Shown here piece by piece: positions 48,194 to 57,275 of a stretch of 64,000 nt of DNA; position 1 is the stretch's first letter, and each line of letters starts with the position of its first letter. The notes beneath the pieces were generated by a model. That model saw nothing but the letters and a program-made list of their open reading frames with translations, searched no databases and had not been told where the DNA came from. A program made the position numbers and the translations under genes. The stretch is from Deminuibacter sp966424055 (GTDB lineage: Bacteria > Bacteroidota > Bacteroidia > Chitinophagales > Chitinophagaceae), in the NCBI GenBank assembly GCA_966424055.1, contig CBJLMB010000033.1:9869-73868 (forward strand). Reading direction: 5' to 3'.

Positions 48194-49121
48194 TTATTTC
48201 TGATGATAAACTATCGCAAATTCTTTGGCGAAATCCCTGAGCTTCACCTCTCCCATTTTAGGATGCGAACGATGGAAATGCTCCAGGGGCTTGCCGCTGT
48301 GCATAACCGACTGCATTTCAACCAGCGTCTTCGCTAATTTTTCCGGTACTTTCGCCATCTTCAATCCCTGCAGCATCTCTTTGTCGGTGAGCAGTATCCA
48401 CCTGAGCCAGGGCTTGCCTACTGCAGTACCGATGATCCGGGCGGCTTCATTACAGGTCATTTCTTCGCTGCCCACATAACGGATGGTCTTCTTTTCCGGC
48501 GACAGCTGCAGTTCTTCAGCCACTGCGTCTGCAATATCCTTTGGCGATACAAAAACGATGCGGTCATCCCCCCCCGTAATTGCCCATCAGTAATCCGGTT
48601 TTACCTGTTAGCAAGGCCCGGAGCCCGTTATACCGCAAGGTCAGGTATTTGCCTATAATGCCTTTACCTTTTATTAAATCGATCGACTGGTAAAAGTTGG
48701 TATAAAAAGATGCCGGCCGCATAATGGTCAATGATGTGTCCAGCCCGTCGAAAAGATGTTCTACGTTTTCTGCCTTTACCAGGTCTGCCGCCCAGCCGCT
48801 TAAAACAACCACCCTTTTGACCTGTGTGTCTTTTAGCGATTGCACATAGCTCTGCGCTGCCCGGTGCATGTAAGCGCCCAGGTCCGGCTCTGTGAAGCTC
48901 AGCGGGATCATAGCATAAACTGCATCGGCTCCTTTGAACGTTTCGGTAAGAAATGCAGGATCTGTAATTGAACCGATAGCAGCTGTTGCTCCCAACCGTG
49001 CAATGTCAGCCTGTTTTTTAGAGTCACTACTCACAACGGTCACCTTGTGTCCCTGGCTGACCAGCAGCACTGTTAATGGCCGGCTGATGTTGCCTAAGGA
49101 CCCGGTTACAATAACATTCAT
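48194..49121 (-). pseudogene. NmrA-like protein (cassette B), split by frameshift in a G8 run
   Basis: The N-terminal part (49121 to 48564, VTGSLGNISRPLTVLL) and the C-terminal part (in frame up to 48194) are homologous to successive halves of the intact cassette A protein. They are in different frames. The break is at a run of eight C on the plus strand (48568-48575). With seven the sequence would read GNYGGDDRIVFVSPKDIADA, matching GTNFGGDDKLVMVSPLDIAA of cassette A. The gene is therefore a recent one-base insertion mutant, a phase-variable gene or a sequencing error. A translated product would stop after about 185 residues. Confidence 0.85.
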
Positions 49122-49127
49122 CTTTGC

Positions 49128-50018
49128 TTATTTAGTGTAAATACCTTTTTCAATGTCCTCCAGCAGGGAAGCATGGCTTGGCCGCCAGCTTACATGTGCC
49201 TGTGTCCACTGGCTGGATGCGGGACAATCAATAGCAGCCATTTGCGCAAACCAGCCAAAATGTGCTGCTGCAGCTTCGGGTGCAATGGATGCTACCGGCA
49301 GGTTCAGCTGTTTGCCTATTGTTTCAGCTATCGACTTTACAGTGATGGCTTCTTCAGCTGCAGCATGATAACGGGCAGCAGGTGCCGCATTTTCCAGTGC
49401 CAGCCGGAAAAGCAGGGCTGCATCCAGGCGGTGCACTGCATTCCAGTGGTTGAGCCCTTCACCGATATAGCCTGAAACACCTTTCTCCTTAGCGATATTT
49501 ACGAGTATGGGAATGAACCCATGCTTGTCGCCGTAGCCATGCACAGATGGTGATAAGCGAACAGATGCCGCACGAACACCCAGAGCGGCGACAGTATCGG
49601 CCGTTTGTTCGGAAGCGCGCGGCCAGGCCGGGTTAAAAGCGGGAATGATATCTTCGGTGGCCAGTTGGCCGGGACTTACCAACGCAGTGCCCGAAGTGAC
49701 AATAAACGGGCGATCGGAACCGGCTAGTACATTGCCGATGGTTTCAATAGCTACTTTGTCTACCCGGCAAACTTCAGGAAAGCGGGTGAAATCATGAATG
49801 AAGCCAGCATGGATGACGCCATCTGCTTTTGCGGCACCGCTGCGCAGGCTGTCGAGATCTTCCAGGTCGCCCTGGTGAACATCAGCCCCTGCACCGGCCA
49901 GCTTTTGCGCCGAGGCTTCGGAGCGTGCTAACCCCAGCACCTGGTGACCTGCATTTAATAATTCCTGTACGATGGCAGTACCGACAAAGCCGGTAGCCCC
50001 TGTGACGAAAACGCGCAT
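49128..50018 (-). CDS. Extended SDR / NAD-dependent epimerase-like protein
   Basis: I use the ATG at 50018, which puts the Rossmann motif VTGATGFVGTAIVQEL directly at the N-terminus (296 residues); the frame is open eight codons upstream. Other segments include LARSEASAQKLAGAGADVHQ and GLNHWNAVHRLDAALLFRLA, as in short-chain dehydrogenases annotated as epimerases/dehydratases. The classical YxxxK is not seen at its usual place. It is 6 bases upstream of the cassette B NmrA gene, probably one operon. Confidence 0.85.
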   Translation of the reverse strand: MRVFVTGATGFVGTAIVQELLNAGHQVLGLARSEASAQKLAGAGADVHQGDLEDLDSLRSGAAKADGVIHAGFIHDFTRFPEVCRVDKVAIETIGNVLAGSDRPFIVTSGTALVSPGQLATEDIIPAFNPAWPRASEQTADTVAALGVRAASVRLSPSVHGYGDKHGFIPILVNIAKEKGVSGYIGEGLNHWNAVHRLDAALLFRLALENAAPAARYHAAAEEAITVKSIAETIGKQLNLPVASIAPEAAAAHFGWFAQMAAIDCPASSQWTQAHVSWRPSHASLLEDIEKGIYTK

Positions 50019-50230
50019 AGTTGTATTTTTTTGCTGATACAAAAATCCGCGTTAGTCTTCACCCGTATTTATCCAAATCTGCGTTTGGTTTAGCCGAAAA
50101 GCAGGTCAGACCGAGTGATCTGAAAGTTTTATCTTCGTAGTGGCTTTCAGTTTCGGCAGACAGGAAAGCATTTCAAATTCCCCGCCTGTCTAAAAGCTGT
50201 AATCCGTTAGCAGCAATTTAAACGCAGGGC

Positions 50231-51220
50231 ATGAAAATACTTATCACCGGAACAAGCGGACATTTAGGGGAAGCAATTGCCAGACTATTAAAGTCAAACA
50301 ATGGTGATTACATCGGGCTTGACATAAAGCCATCAGCATTCACTACCCATGTTGGTTCAATTACTGACAAAGAATTGATAAGCAGCTTGGTGAAAAAAGT
50401 TGACTTTATTATTCACACGGCAACGCTTCACAAACCGCACGTTGGAACACATTCAAATCAGGATTTTGTGGATACCAACATTACAGGAACGTTGACTTTG
50501 TTAGAAGAAGCCCGGGCGCAAAACATAAAAGGGTTTATTTACACAAGTACAACGAGTACATTTGGCGATATGCTGACACCAAAGCCAGGTGAACCGGCAA
50601 TTTGGATAACTGAAAAAACGATTGACATTCCAAAGAATATTTACGGCGTTACCAAAAATGCAGCAGAAGACCTTTGCCAATTGTTTTATCGCAATCATAA
50701 GCTGCCTTGTTTGGTTTTAAAAACATCACGTTTCTTCCCTGAAGAAGATGATAAAAAAGCAGTAAGAGATAAGTATGACGATTTGAATATTAAAGCAATT
50801 GAATACTTATATCGCAGGGTAGACATTGAGGATGTTGTAACGGCTCACTTACTGGCGGTTGACAAAGTACAAAAAATTGGTTTTGGCAAATATATTATTA
50901 GTGCAACTTCACCATTTGAGCAACATCATTTAATGGATCTTCACACGAATGCTAATGCTGTAGTTGAGAAATTATTTCCTGAATTTAAAGACATATTCAA
51001 ACGTAAGGGCTGGAAAATGCATCCACAAATTGACCGTGTTTATGTAAATGCAAAGGCAAGACAAGAATTAGGCTGGAAACCTAAATATGACTTCGGCTAT
51101 ATTTTGAATTGTATTGCGGCAGACAAAGACTTTCGCAGTCAGTTATCGCTTGACATAGGAATAAAGGGTTATCATGAGGAGACCTTTACGGAAGGGCCAT
51201 ATCCTGTGCTTGATATATAG
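50231..51220 (+). CDS. Extended SDR family NAD-dependent epimerase/dehydratase
   Basis: This 329-residue protein has the nucleotide-binding motif ITGTSGHLGEAIARLL. The YxxxK catalytic pair is in NIYGVTKNAAEDL (about residues 138-150), with Thr/Ser before it (TSTTSTFGD). It is therefore a complete extended SDR. Substrate is unknown; the C-terminal part (NAKARQELGWKPKYDFGYIL) is typical of sugar-nucleotide epimerase-like members. It is divergent from the operon ending with the SDR at 49128-50018. Confidence 0.88.
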   Translation: MKILITGTSGHLGEAIARLLKSNNGDYIGLDIKPSAFTTHVGSITDKELISSLVKKVDFIIHTATLHKPHVGTHSNQDFVDTNITGTLTLLEEARAQNIKGFIYTSTTSTFGDMLTPKPGEPAIWITEKTIDIPKNIYGVTKNAAEDLCQLFYRNHKLPCLVLKTSRFFPEEDDKKAVRDKYDDLNIKAIEYLYRRVDIEDVVTAHLLAVDKVQKIGFGKYIISATSPFEQHHLMDLHTNANAVVEKLFPEFKDIFKRKGWKMHPQIDRVYVNAKARQELGWKPKYDFGYILNCIAADKDFRSQLSLDIGIKGYHEETFTEGPYPVLDI

Positions 51221-51423
51221 AAACTGCGAACAAATGCTTGTTGCCATAGCGGCTGATTCAAGGCATTCAGGTCTGGGTTTATCTTTTTCCTAGCACAACA
51301 CCTTGCTTGATGAAAACGGATAAAACTAAATCAGGATCATTGGTTCAATCAGCCTTCCCTAAGCTTTTATGACTTTGACCTTGATGAAGATGAAACTCTA
51401 TTAGAGCGTAAGATCGCATGTTT

Positions 51424-52407
51424 TCATGGCTTCAGAATAATACTTCCGGTCGTTTTACGCGTCTCCAGGTCGGTATGCGCTGTGGCGGCATCTCTTAAAG
51501 CATAAACAGTTGGTTTTTCCAGTTGAAAGATACCACTGCGGATCAGATCAAATATTTCTTCAAGGCCCTTTCCTGACCGGTCCTGGTAAGCAGGGTCATT
51601 ATTCAGTATAGCGCGGACAAACCGAACGTTGCTATGTTCCCTTTCCAAACTTGCTAAATCGGGCATTCCCGATGTCCAGCCATAGAAAACTGCACTGCCG
51701 CCATCCTTAACCAACGCTACAGATATATCGAACGTTGCTTTACCAACACCGTCATAGACCACATCAATGCCTTTGCCGCCAGTAATGGCTGTTACTTCCT
51801 TTGAAAGATCTTCGGATTGCAGATCGATCACGTGTGTGTAACCCCGCATTAATGCCAGTTGTTTTTTCGCCGCTCTGCCAACGGTACCGATCACCGTAGC
51901 ACCCAGCTGCTTGGCCCAGGCACTGAGCAAGCTTCCTACGCCACCAGTCATGGCGTGGATCAGCACGACTTCACCAGGTTTAACGATATGGCTATGTTTA
52001 AGCAGCATGCGGGCGGTCAGCCCTTTGATCATTACAGATGCAGCCTGCTCAAAGCTAATATCATCGGGCAACCTGAATAGCTCGTCTGCTTTGATCAGCC
52101 GCTTTTCGGCATATGCACCGGGCGAAGTATAGTACGCCACGCGGTCGCCTGCGGTAAATGAGGTAATTTCGTCACCAACAGCTTCTACCACGCCTGCTGC
52201 TTCCAATTCAATAGGGCCGGGATAGGCTGGCATTGGAAAGCTGCCATTCCTGAAAAAAATATCTAAAAAATTCACGCCTATTGCCTTTTGAGTAATTTGT
52301 ACTTCGTGCAGTCCCGGTGCCGTCAGTTCAGTCGCCTGGTATTTCAACACATCAGGTTCACCTGGTTTTTCAATACGGACAATGTTGGTCGTTTGTGTGG
52401 TTTTCAT
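51424..52407 (-). CDS. Quinone oxidoreductase (zeta-crystallin-type MDR family)
   Basis: This 327-residue NADPH-dependent reductase has the GroES-like N-terminal domain (GVNFLDIFFRNGSFP, LEAAGVVEAVGDEI). The cofactor domain has the motif GGVGSLLSAWAKQLGATVIG and later TTGSIILKP at the C-terminus, as in Qor proteins. It probably reduces quinones or enals in the cytosol. It is divergently transcribed from an HxlR regulator, and the two inverted repeats between them suggest direct control of both genes. Confidence 0.9.
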   Translation of the reverse strand: MKTTQTTNIVRIEKPGEPDVLKYQATELTAPGLHEVQITQKAIGVNFLDIFFRNGSFPMPAYPGPIELEAAGVVEAVGDEITSFTAGDRVAYYTSPGAYAEKRLIKADELFRLPDDISFEQAASVMIKGLTARMLLKHSHIVKPGEVVLIHAMTGGVGSLLSAWAKQLGATVIGTVGRAAKKQLALMRGYTHVIDLQSEDLSKEVTAITGGKGIDVVYDGVGKATFDISVALVKDGGSAVFYGWTSGMPDLASLEREHSNVRFVRAILNNDPAYQDRSGKGLEEIFDLIRSGIFQLEKPTVYALRDAATAHTDLETRKTTGSIILKP

Positions 52408-52445
52408 ATTCCAAAATTAGCAGTGGTCGTTTTACAAAAGATATT

Positions 52446-52481
52446 ACTTTCCTCGTGGGAAGTACTTCCCTGCCGGGAAGT
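52446..52481. promoter_or_regulatory. Two abutting 18-bp inverted repeats, probable HxlR operator
   Basis: Site A (52446-52463, actttcc-tcgt-gggaagt) and site B (52464-52481, acttccc-tgcc-gggaagt) both have 7-bp arms around a 4-base spacer. Site B is perfect and site A has one mismatch. They abut, so the junction also makes a 14-bp palindrome. They sit just upstream of the HxlR promoter-like TATCTTTA (52486-52493) and would cover both divergent promoters. Confidence 0.7.
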
Positions 52482-52497
52482 GGCCTATCTTTACATC

Positions 52498-52881
52498 ATG
52501 GGAAATACAGCGGCAACAGGACATCTTTCTGATGATTGCAGGTTACATTTTAAGGCAATACATGATACACAGGATATCTTAAGTGGTAAATGGAAAGTGC
52601 TCATTATTGCGATACTGTCTTTTGGCAAAAGGCGCTACCTGGAGCTGCAACGGCAGGTAGAAGGGATCGGCCCTAAAATGCTTTCCAAAGAACTACAGGA
52701 ACTGGAGATCAATGGTCTTGTCAGCCGTACGGTTCTCCATACAAAGCCCATAACAGTAGAATACGAGTTGACGGATTACGGGAAAACGCTGAAGCCTCTC
52801 ACGGATGAAATGGCGGCCTGGGGTAAACAGCACCGGGAAAAGATCAAAGAATCTATGAGAAGAAATAACAAAGATGAATAA
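52498..52881 (+). CDS. HxlR-family transcriptional regulator
   Basis: This 127-residue DNA-binding protein starts at 52498 (MGNTAATGHLSDDC). The frame is open upstream, but that part overlaps the operator region and the divergent gene. It has the HxlR winged-helix pattern: CRLHFKAIHDTQDILSGKWK, RYLELQRQVEGIGPKMLSKE, ELEINGLVSRTV, VEYELTDYGKTL. HxlR proteins respond to quinones, aldehydes or reactive species and typically control an adjacent oxidoreductase, as here. The Cys in the N-terminal part (residue 14) is where redox-sensing members have theirs. Confidence 0.92.
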   Translation: MGNTAATGHLSDDCRLHFKAIHDTQDILSGKWKVLIIAILSFGKRRYLELQRQVEGIGPKMLSKELQELEINGLVSRTVLHTKPITVEYELTDYGKTLKPLTDEMAAWGKQHREKIKESMRRNNKDE

Positions 52882-53968
52882 GCGCCAACATGAACCCGTT
52901 CGAAATGTATTTGCATCAAATATGTTGAAGACAAAGCGTACGGCCAGCATTGGATGCAGTTAAAGATTTCACACCGCAACCATCCGGATTTGAATCGCAA
53001 ATAACGCTCTTTGGTTACAATCTGCACGCTCGATTTTCTTAAAAAAATACTTTCACCAGGTCTTTGTATTATAGTGCCGCACTGCAGCTTCATTCCGGAC
53101 GGAAGGAGCTATTGATAAAGTAAGGCATGTGTTTCACCTGCTGGGAAAATTTGTTAATACAGGTGGTGAAAAAAGGCCATCGCTATTTTTTCTCCTCGGA
53201 TCAAAAAGGTTTCATGGACAAAAGCTGGTAAACCTGGGATAAACACGCCTATATGATCCACTAAGCGAGATTGAAGTATATACAGTCGCGAGACGTCATA
53301 GAGATGACTTTGTTTTTAGCCCCGAAATATCTATTTTACTGCTCATCCGTATTGGAAATAATGCTGACTTATGCGAAACAAATCTTCTGAAATTGCTGTT
53401 CTGCCTGTTGAAAAGATCGTTCTTCCTCCAAATATATCTCATGACGTTGAGCTTGTAAATGGAGGCCGTGCACGTATAAAATTACTCGATGATCGCATTG
53501 AAATTGTAGCTATTGAGTACCATTATTTCCATATGATCCCTTTCGTTTCCAACTAGGTCGAGTTTGGGTTTTTATTCCGCAAAGCAAAAATTAGACGGAA
53601 ACAGGCAGAGCGTAAAATATGGCTCAATTGCGGCGAAACGCTAATTTCAGTACGGTACCAAAAAATATTCGCGTAGCACTGAAGAACGGATGCCATGCAA
53701 CAATAATTATAGAAGCAGGCAAAATCTGTAATTGGTGAAAAATGCAATGATTACTCGGTACTTCCAAAATCAGGCAATGCAGTTTTTGTTCGACTTGCTT
53801 AAGATGCCTGCTTCTATTACCCGCCTTTGTTGAGCGACTGGTTATTGTCACTACCATAAAATTACTCCCTCTTCTTCAGTGAATTTACCATGAAATCCCG
53901 ATGATCCCCAATGGCAGGCATTTATGCACAATGTACAAGGCTATTGGCTGATCGCAACATATGCTGGA
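52882..53968. other. Gap with short open frames, no assigned gene
   Basis: About 1.1 kb without a recognised gene. A 61-codon frame at 53371-53556 (MRNKSSEIAVLPVEKIVLPP) and a 40-codon frame around 53620-53740 (MAQLRRNANFSTVPKNIRVA) are coding-like but match nothing I know. They could be relics. Confidence 0.35.
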
Positions 53969-55276
53969 CTAATTGCGCGATAAAATGGCCGGCAAATCGC
54001 CAATAGCATAGAGTGGGACGTTCATTATCCATTCCTCCTTTCTATAATCAGAAAGGGAAGTCCGCAAAGCCATTTGGGGTTGGTATTTTTGATAATAGAA
54101 TTTCAAGCTTTTGGATCTGAGGTTTTCGGCTGCTTTTACCTCCAGGGGCAGCACTGCCCCCGCAATTTGGCCCAGGAAGTCGATTTCTGCGCGACCATTT
54201 TCCGGAGACCAATAATACAGGCTAATATCTTTGTTTCCGATCAATTGCTGCAAAACATATTGCTCAGTTAGGGCCCCCTTGAATTCTTCAAACAAACTGC
54301 TGCCTCTCAAAAGGGTCTTTACATCAAGTTCAGTCATGGCTGTCAGTAACCCCACATCAACCAGAAAAAGCTTAAAAGCGCTAAGATCCTCATATGCCTT
54401 TAGGGGAAGAGCAGGTTTTGAAACATTATGCACCTGATGAATCAAGCCACAGTCTGCCAACCAGGAGATAGCCAATTCATATTCTTTAGCCCTTGCTCCC
54501 TGCCGGATAAGGCCATATATGAATTTCCTGTTTTCCTTAGCCAGCTGTGCCGGAATGGAATTCCATACCATTCGAATCCTTGGCACTATATCATTGGGGG
54601 CATGTTTGGAAAAGTCATGCTCATAGGAGATCAATATGCGGCGCTGAATGTCCCGCACCTCGCGGAAATCCCTGTTGCCTGAAAAGGAGAGAACTGCCTC
54701 CGGCATACCGCCTATATAATAGTATTGTTTGAGTAATTCAATATACCGGGGAGCAAAAGTTTTGATCAGCACCCAGTCCTGGCTTTTGAGCAGGTCCAGC
54801 AGTGGTTGTTCGCCGAGCGCTTGAAGGAACTCGGAAAAGTCAAGGGGATAGAGGTCCAGAAAGTCCACTTTGCCTACCGGAAAAGAGTTTTGACCGCCAA
54901 GTGCGACACCCAGTAGGGAGCCGGCAGACACGATATGGTAGTCCGGGGCGGTTTCCTGAAAATATTTTAGCGAGGTGAGGGCACCGGGCGCCTCCTGAAT
55001 TTCATCCAATACGATGAGCGTATTTTCCGGCTCAATGACAACGCCGGTTTCGATTTGTAAGGCTGTGATGATTCTGCGGATATCAAAATCTCCGCTGAAA
55101 AGGCTCTTCAGGGCAGCACTGCTCTCAAAATTGACATAAGCACATTTCGGATAGCCGGAACCAAATGCCTTCAGGAGCCAGGTTTTACCAACCTGTCTGG
55201 CTCCACGCAGGATCAGCGGTTTTCTGGTTTTAGACCGCTTCCAGTGCTCTAAATAGGAAAAGGCATTTCGATTCAT
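53969..55276 (-). CDS. AAA_14 ATPase with DUF4143 C-terminal domain
   Basis: This 435-residue protein has the P-loop LRGARQVGKTWLLKAF (about 24-39) and the Walker B LIVLDEIQEAPGAL (about 86-99). The C-terminal DUF4143 region ends in a nuclease-like fold segment (YYWSPENGRAEIDFLGQIAG, with E-x-D). Proteins of this type are common accessory genes with no established role; the C-terminal part resembles restriction-endonuclease-like folds. It stands alone. Confidence 0.88.
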   Translation of the reverse strand: MNRNAFSYLEHWKRSKTRKPLILRGARQVGKTWLLKAFGSGYPKCAYVNFESSAALKSLFSGDFDIRRIITALQIETGVVIEPENTLIVLDEIQEAPGALTSLKYFQETAPDYHIVSAGSLLGVALGGQNSFPVGKVDFLDLYPLDFSEFLQALGEQPLLDLLKSQDWVLIKTFAPRYIELLKQYYYIGGMPEAVLSFSGNRDFREVRDIQRRILISYEHDFSKHAPNDIVPRIRMVWNSIPAQLAKENRKFIYGLIRQGARAKEYELAISWLADCGLIHQVHNVSKPALPLKAYEDLSAFKLFLVDVGLLTAMTELDVKTLLRGSSLFEEFKGALTEQYVLQQLIGNKDISLYYWSPENGRAEIDFLGQIAGAVLPLEVKAAENLRSKSLKFYYQKYQPQMALRTSLSDYRKEEWIMNVPLYAIGDLPAILSRN

Positions 55277-55484
55277 AATGAAAACTACATTTTTATCTAC
55301 ATATTTATGTTCGAAAATACATTTTTATTGACATAAACATGGATAATTTCACAATTTTAACGGAAAAAATTGTTAGAAAACCGATTAAATAGCGTTGACG
55401 TAGCTATAATTATTTGAAATACTCCCTCAGCTGCGAAAGCTGCCTGCAAATTTGATAATAGCGGCGATAAGCTCCAAAAACGAC

Positions 55485-55510
55485 AAAAGGCTCACTGAAG
55501 TGAACCTTTT
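55485..55510 (-). terminator. Terminator downstream of tRNA-Leu
   Basis: aaaaggctcac (55485-55495) and gtgaacctttt (55500-55510) form an 11-bp stem with one mismatch and a 4-base loop. On the minus strand it follows the tRNA 3' end by five bases and ends in T residues. Confidence 0.75.
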
Positions 55511-55515
55511 GATAG

Positions 55516-55597
55516 TGCGGGCGATAGGAATCGAACCTACACGCCTCGCGGCGACAGATCCTAAATCTGTTGCGTCTGCCAGTTTCGCCACGCCCGC
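55516..55597 (-). tRNA. tRNA-Leu (anticodon UAG)
   Basis: Read on the minus strand, the sequence starts GCGGGCG and ends CGCCCGC plus the discriminator A, giving a 7-bp acceptor stem. The anticodon stem-loop is CAGA-TTTAGGA-TCTG with anticodon TAG. A long variable arm (typical of Leu) and the T loop GGTTCGATTCC are present. CCA is not encoded. Confidence 0.97.
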
Positions 55598-55929
55598 ATC
55601 AAAAAATAATGCCCGCTTCTTCAATATAAGTTTTGGGATGCGGCGCTGAAAATAAGCCTGGTTAAGAACTTGATCTTCAGTTGTTGTAGTAACAGACATA
55701 TACCAGCAGACGATACCGCCCAATTATTAGCCTGATACTGCATCTGCTTCGCCACATCCACTTTGTCAATTTTCTCGTAGCATAGCGGGGTGCAAAAGTA
55801 GGGGATTTGATCTTAAAAAGAACATTTTCGGCCTTAGTCTTCCGTCGGCAGTCATTAGTCATTCATCAAAAAAAGGAATTGACTGCCAACCGCCGGCTGA
55901 AGACTGCTGACTGAAGGCTGCCGGCTGAT

Positions 55930-57120
55930 CTAACTGACTTTATACATCTTCGAAGCTGAGTTGATATAATCAAGCGGATCGAAGGTTTTATCGAATGTCT
56001 CCTGCAGGTCTTTCAGTTTCAGCTCCAGGTCTTTTACCTTGCTGCCGAGTTGTTCATCATTCCTGTATTTGGCAAACAGGTCGGCATATTTCACAATGTT
56101 TTCGCTGATGCGGAAAGTGATTTGCCCAAAGCGCAGTTTAAGCGACTGCACTTCATTCATCTGGAAATAGATTTCCTGTTTCCATTCTTTGGGATTGCCG
56201 GTACGTTCAGTGCTGACGAAATCTGCAGCCTTCTGGCGCATATCGGTGAGGTACTGGTATCTTTTTTCTGCATCGTTTTCTTTGGAAAATTTAGCAATGA
56301 AATCGCTATTGGATATTTTTAAAATGCCCAGGTTATTGGTAATGGATTTCTCATATTTTTTCTGCAGGTCCAACAGCTCTTTGGTAATGGTTTCCCATTC
56401 GTGTTCAATCTGGTCTTTATCATAATCAAACTGGCTGATCTTCATGGTCAGTGCCATCATTTTTTCGCTCTGTTCTTTCAGGTCTTTGTCTTTCTTGCCA
56501 ATATTGTCAATATAACTGGTCATGCTCGAGAACAGGGCCGAAGTGATGGGGCCGGTAAGCGGAATACCCTTGGTCATATTACCCGTAAAATTGAGCAGGT
56601 TGGAAGTCACGTTCAGCATCGGGCTTTTGGTTTTATTTTTCTGCAGGTAATCGTTGAACGACTGGTACCATTCTTTAAATCCTGCATAATTGAGCGGGTT
56701 ACCGGCCTCGCTGAGCGAGCCGAAAAATTCTTTGGTAGAATTGAATAGTATCAATGGTTTGATCTCCCTGTCCATCGATACCAGGTTAACGATGGCAGAC
56801 TGGTAATTGGCCTGGAAAATATTCAGCTCATTCTGATCAACGGCTTTCTGTTTGTCTTCCAGTGCCTGTACGCGCATCAGTAGTTTGTCTGCTTTTTCCT
56901 TGGCGTCTTTGGATTCTTTAATGGATTTGTCCAGGAAGGTAACCCTTTCATCAAGATTGAGTACGGTAGAATCAATGGTCCTGGTCTTCCTGTCGAAGCT
57001 GGACTGAATTTCCCCCAGCACCCTGTCTTTTAGCTGCTTATCATTAATAGAATCTGTACTCTGGGCCATTGCAACAGCTGTGAAAAGGACTGCCTGAAGG
57101 GAGAGCAAAACTTGTTTCAT
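55930..57120 (-). CDS. Exported coiled-coil protein of unknown function
   Basis: I start at the ATG at 57120, which gives 396 residues with a signal peptide (MKQVLLSLQAVLFTAVAMAQ). The longer frame to 57192 adds 24 residues rich in Cys that break the signal. The mature protein is highly charged and mostly helical, with long coiled-coil segments around residues 25-100 and 190-300. A central part is less charged (SNLLNFTGNMTKGIPLTGPI). I recognise no family. It lies downstream of the flippase gene on the same strand, separated by 155 bases. Confidence 0.6.
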   Translation of the reverse strand: MKQVLLSLQAVLFTAVAMAQSTDSINDKQLKDRVLGEIQSSFDRKTRTIDSTVLNLDERVTFLDKSIKESKDAKEKADKLLMRVQALEDKQKAVDQNELNIFQANYQSAIVNLVSMDREIKPLILFNSTKEFFGSLSEAGNPLNYAGFKEWYQSFNDYLQKNKTKSPMLNVTSNLLNFTGNMTKGIPLTGPITSALFSSMTSYIDNIGKKDKDLKEQSEKMMALTMKISQFDYDKDQIEHEWETITKELLDLQKKYEKSITNNLGILKISNSDFIAKFSKENDAEKRYQYLTDMRQKAADFVSTERTGNPKEWKQEIYFQMNEVQSLKLRFGQITFRISENIVKYADLFAKYRNDEQLGSKVKDLELKLKDLQETFDKTFDPLDYINSASKMYKVS

Positions 57121-57275
57121 CTGTTCATGTTTTTTAGAATGGTCACATATCACCCTGCACGAACAGTTTCCGCAGCAAACGGGCTTTCTCATGCCTGGTT
57201 TTATAGGTAATTGATCAAATTACGTGTTCTTACGGTCAACCAAACCCAAAATACATGCCACAGCGCCATGTCACT

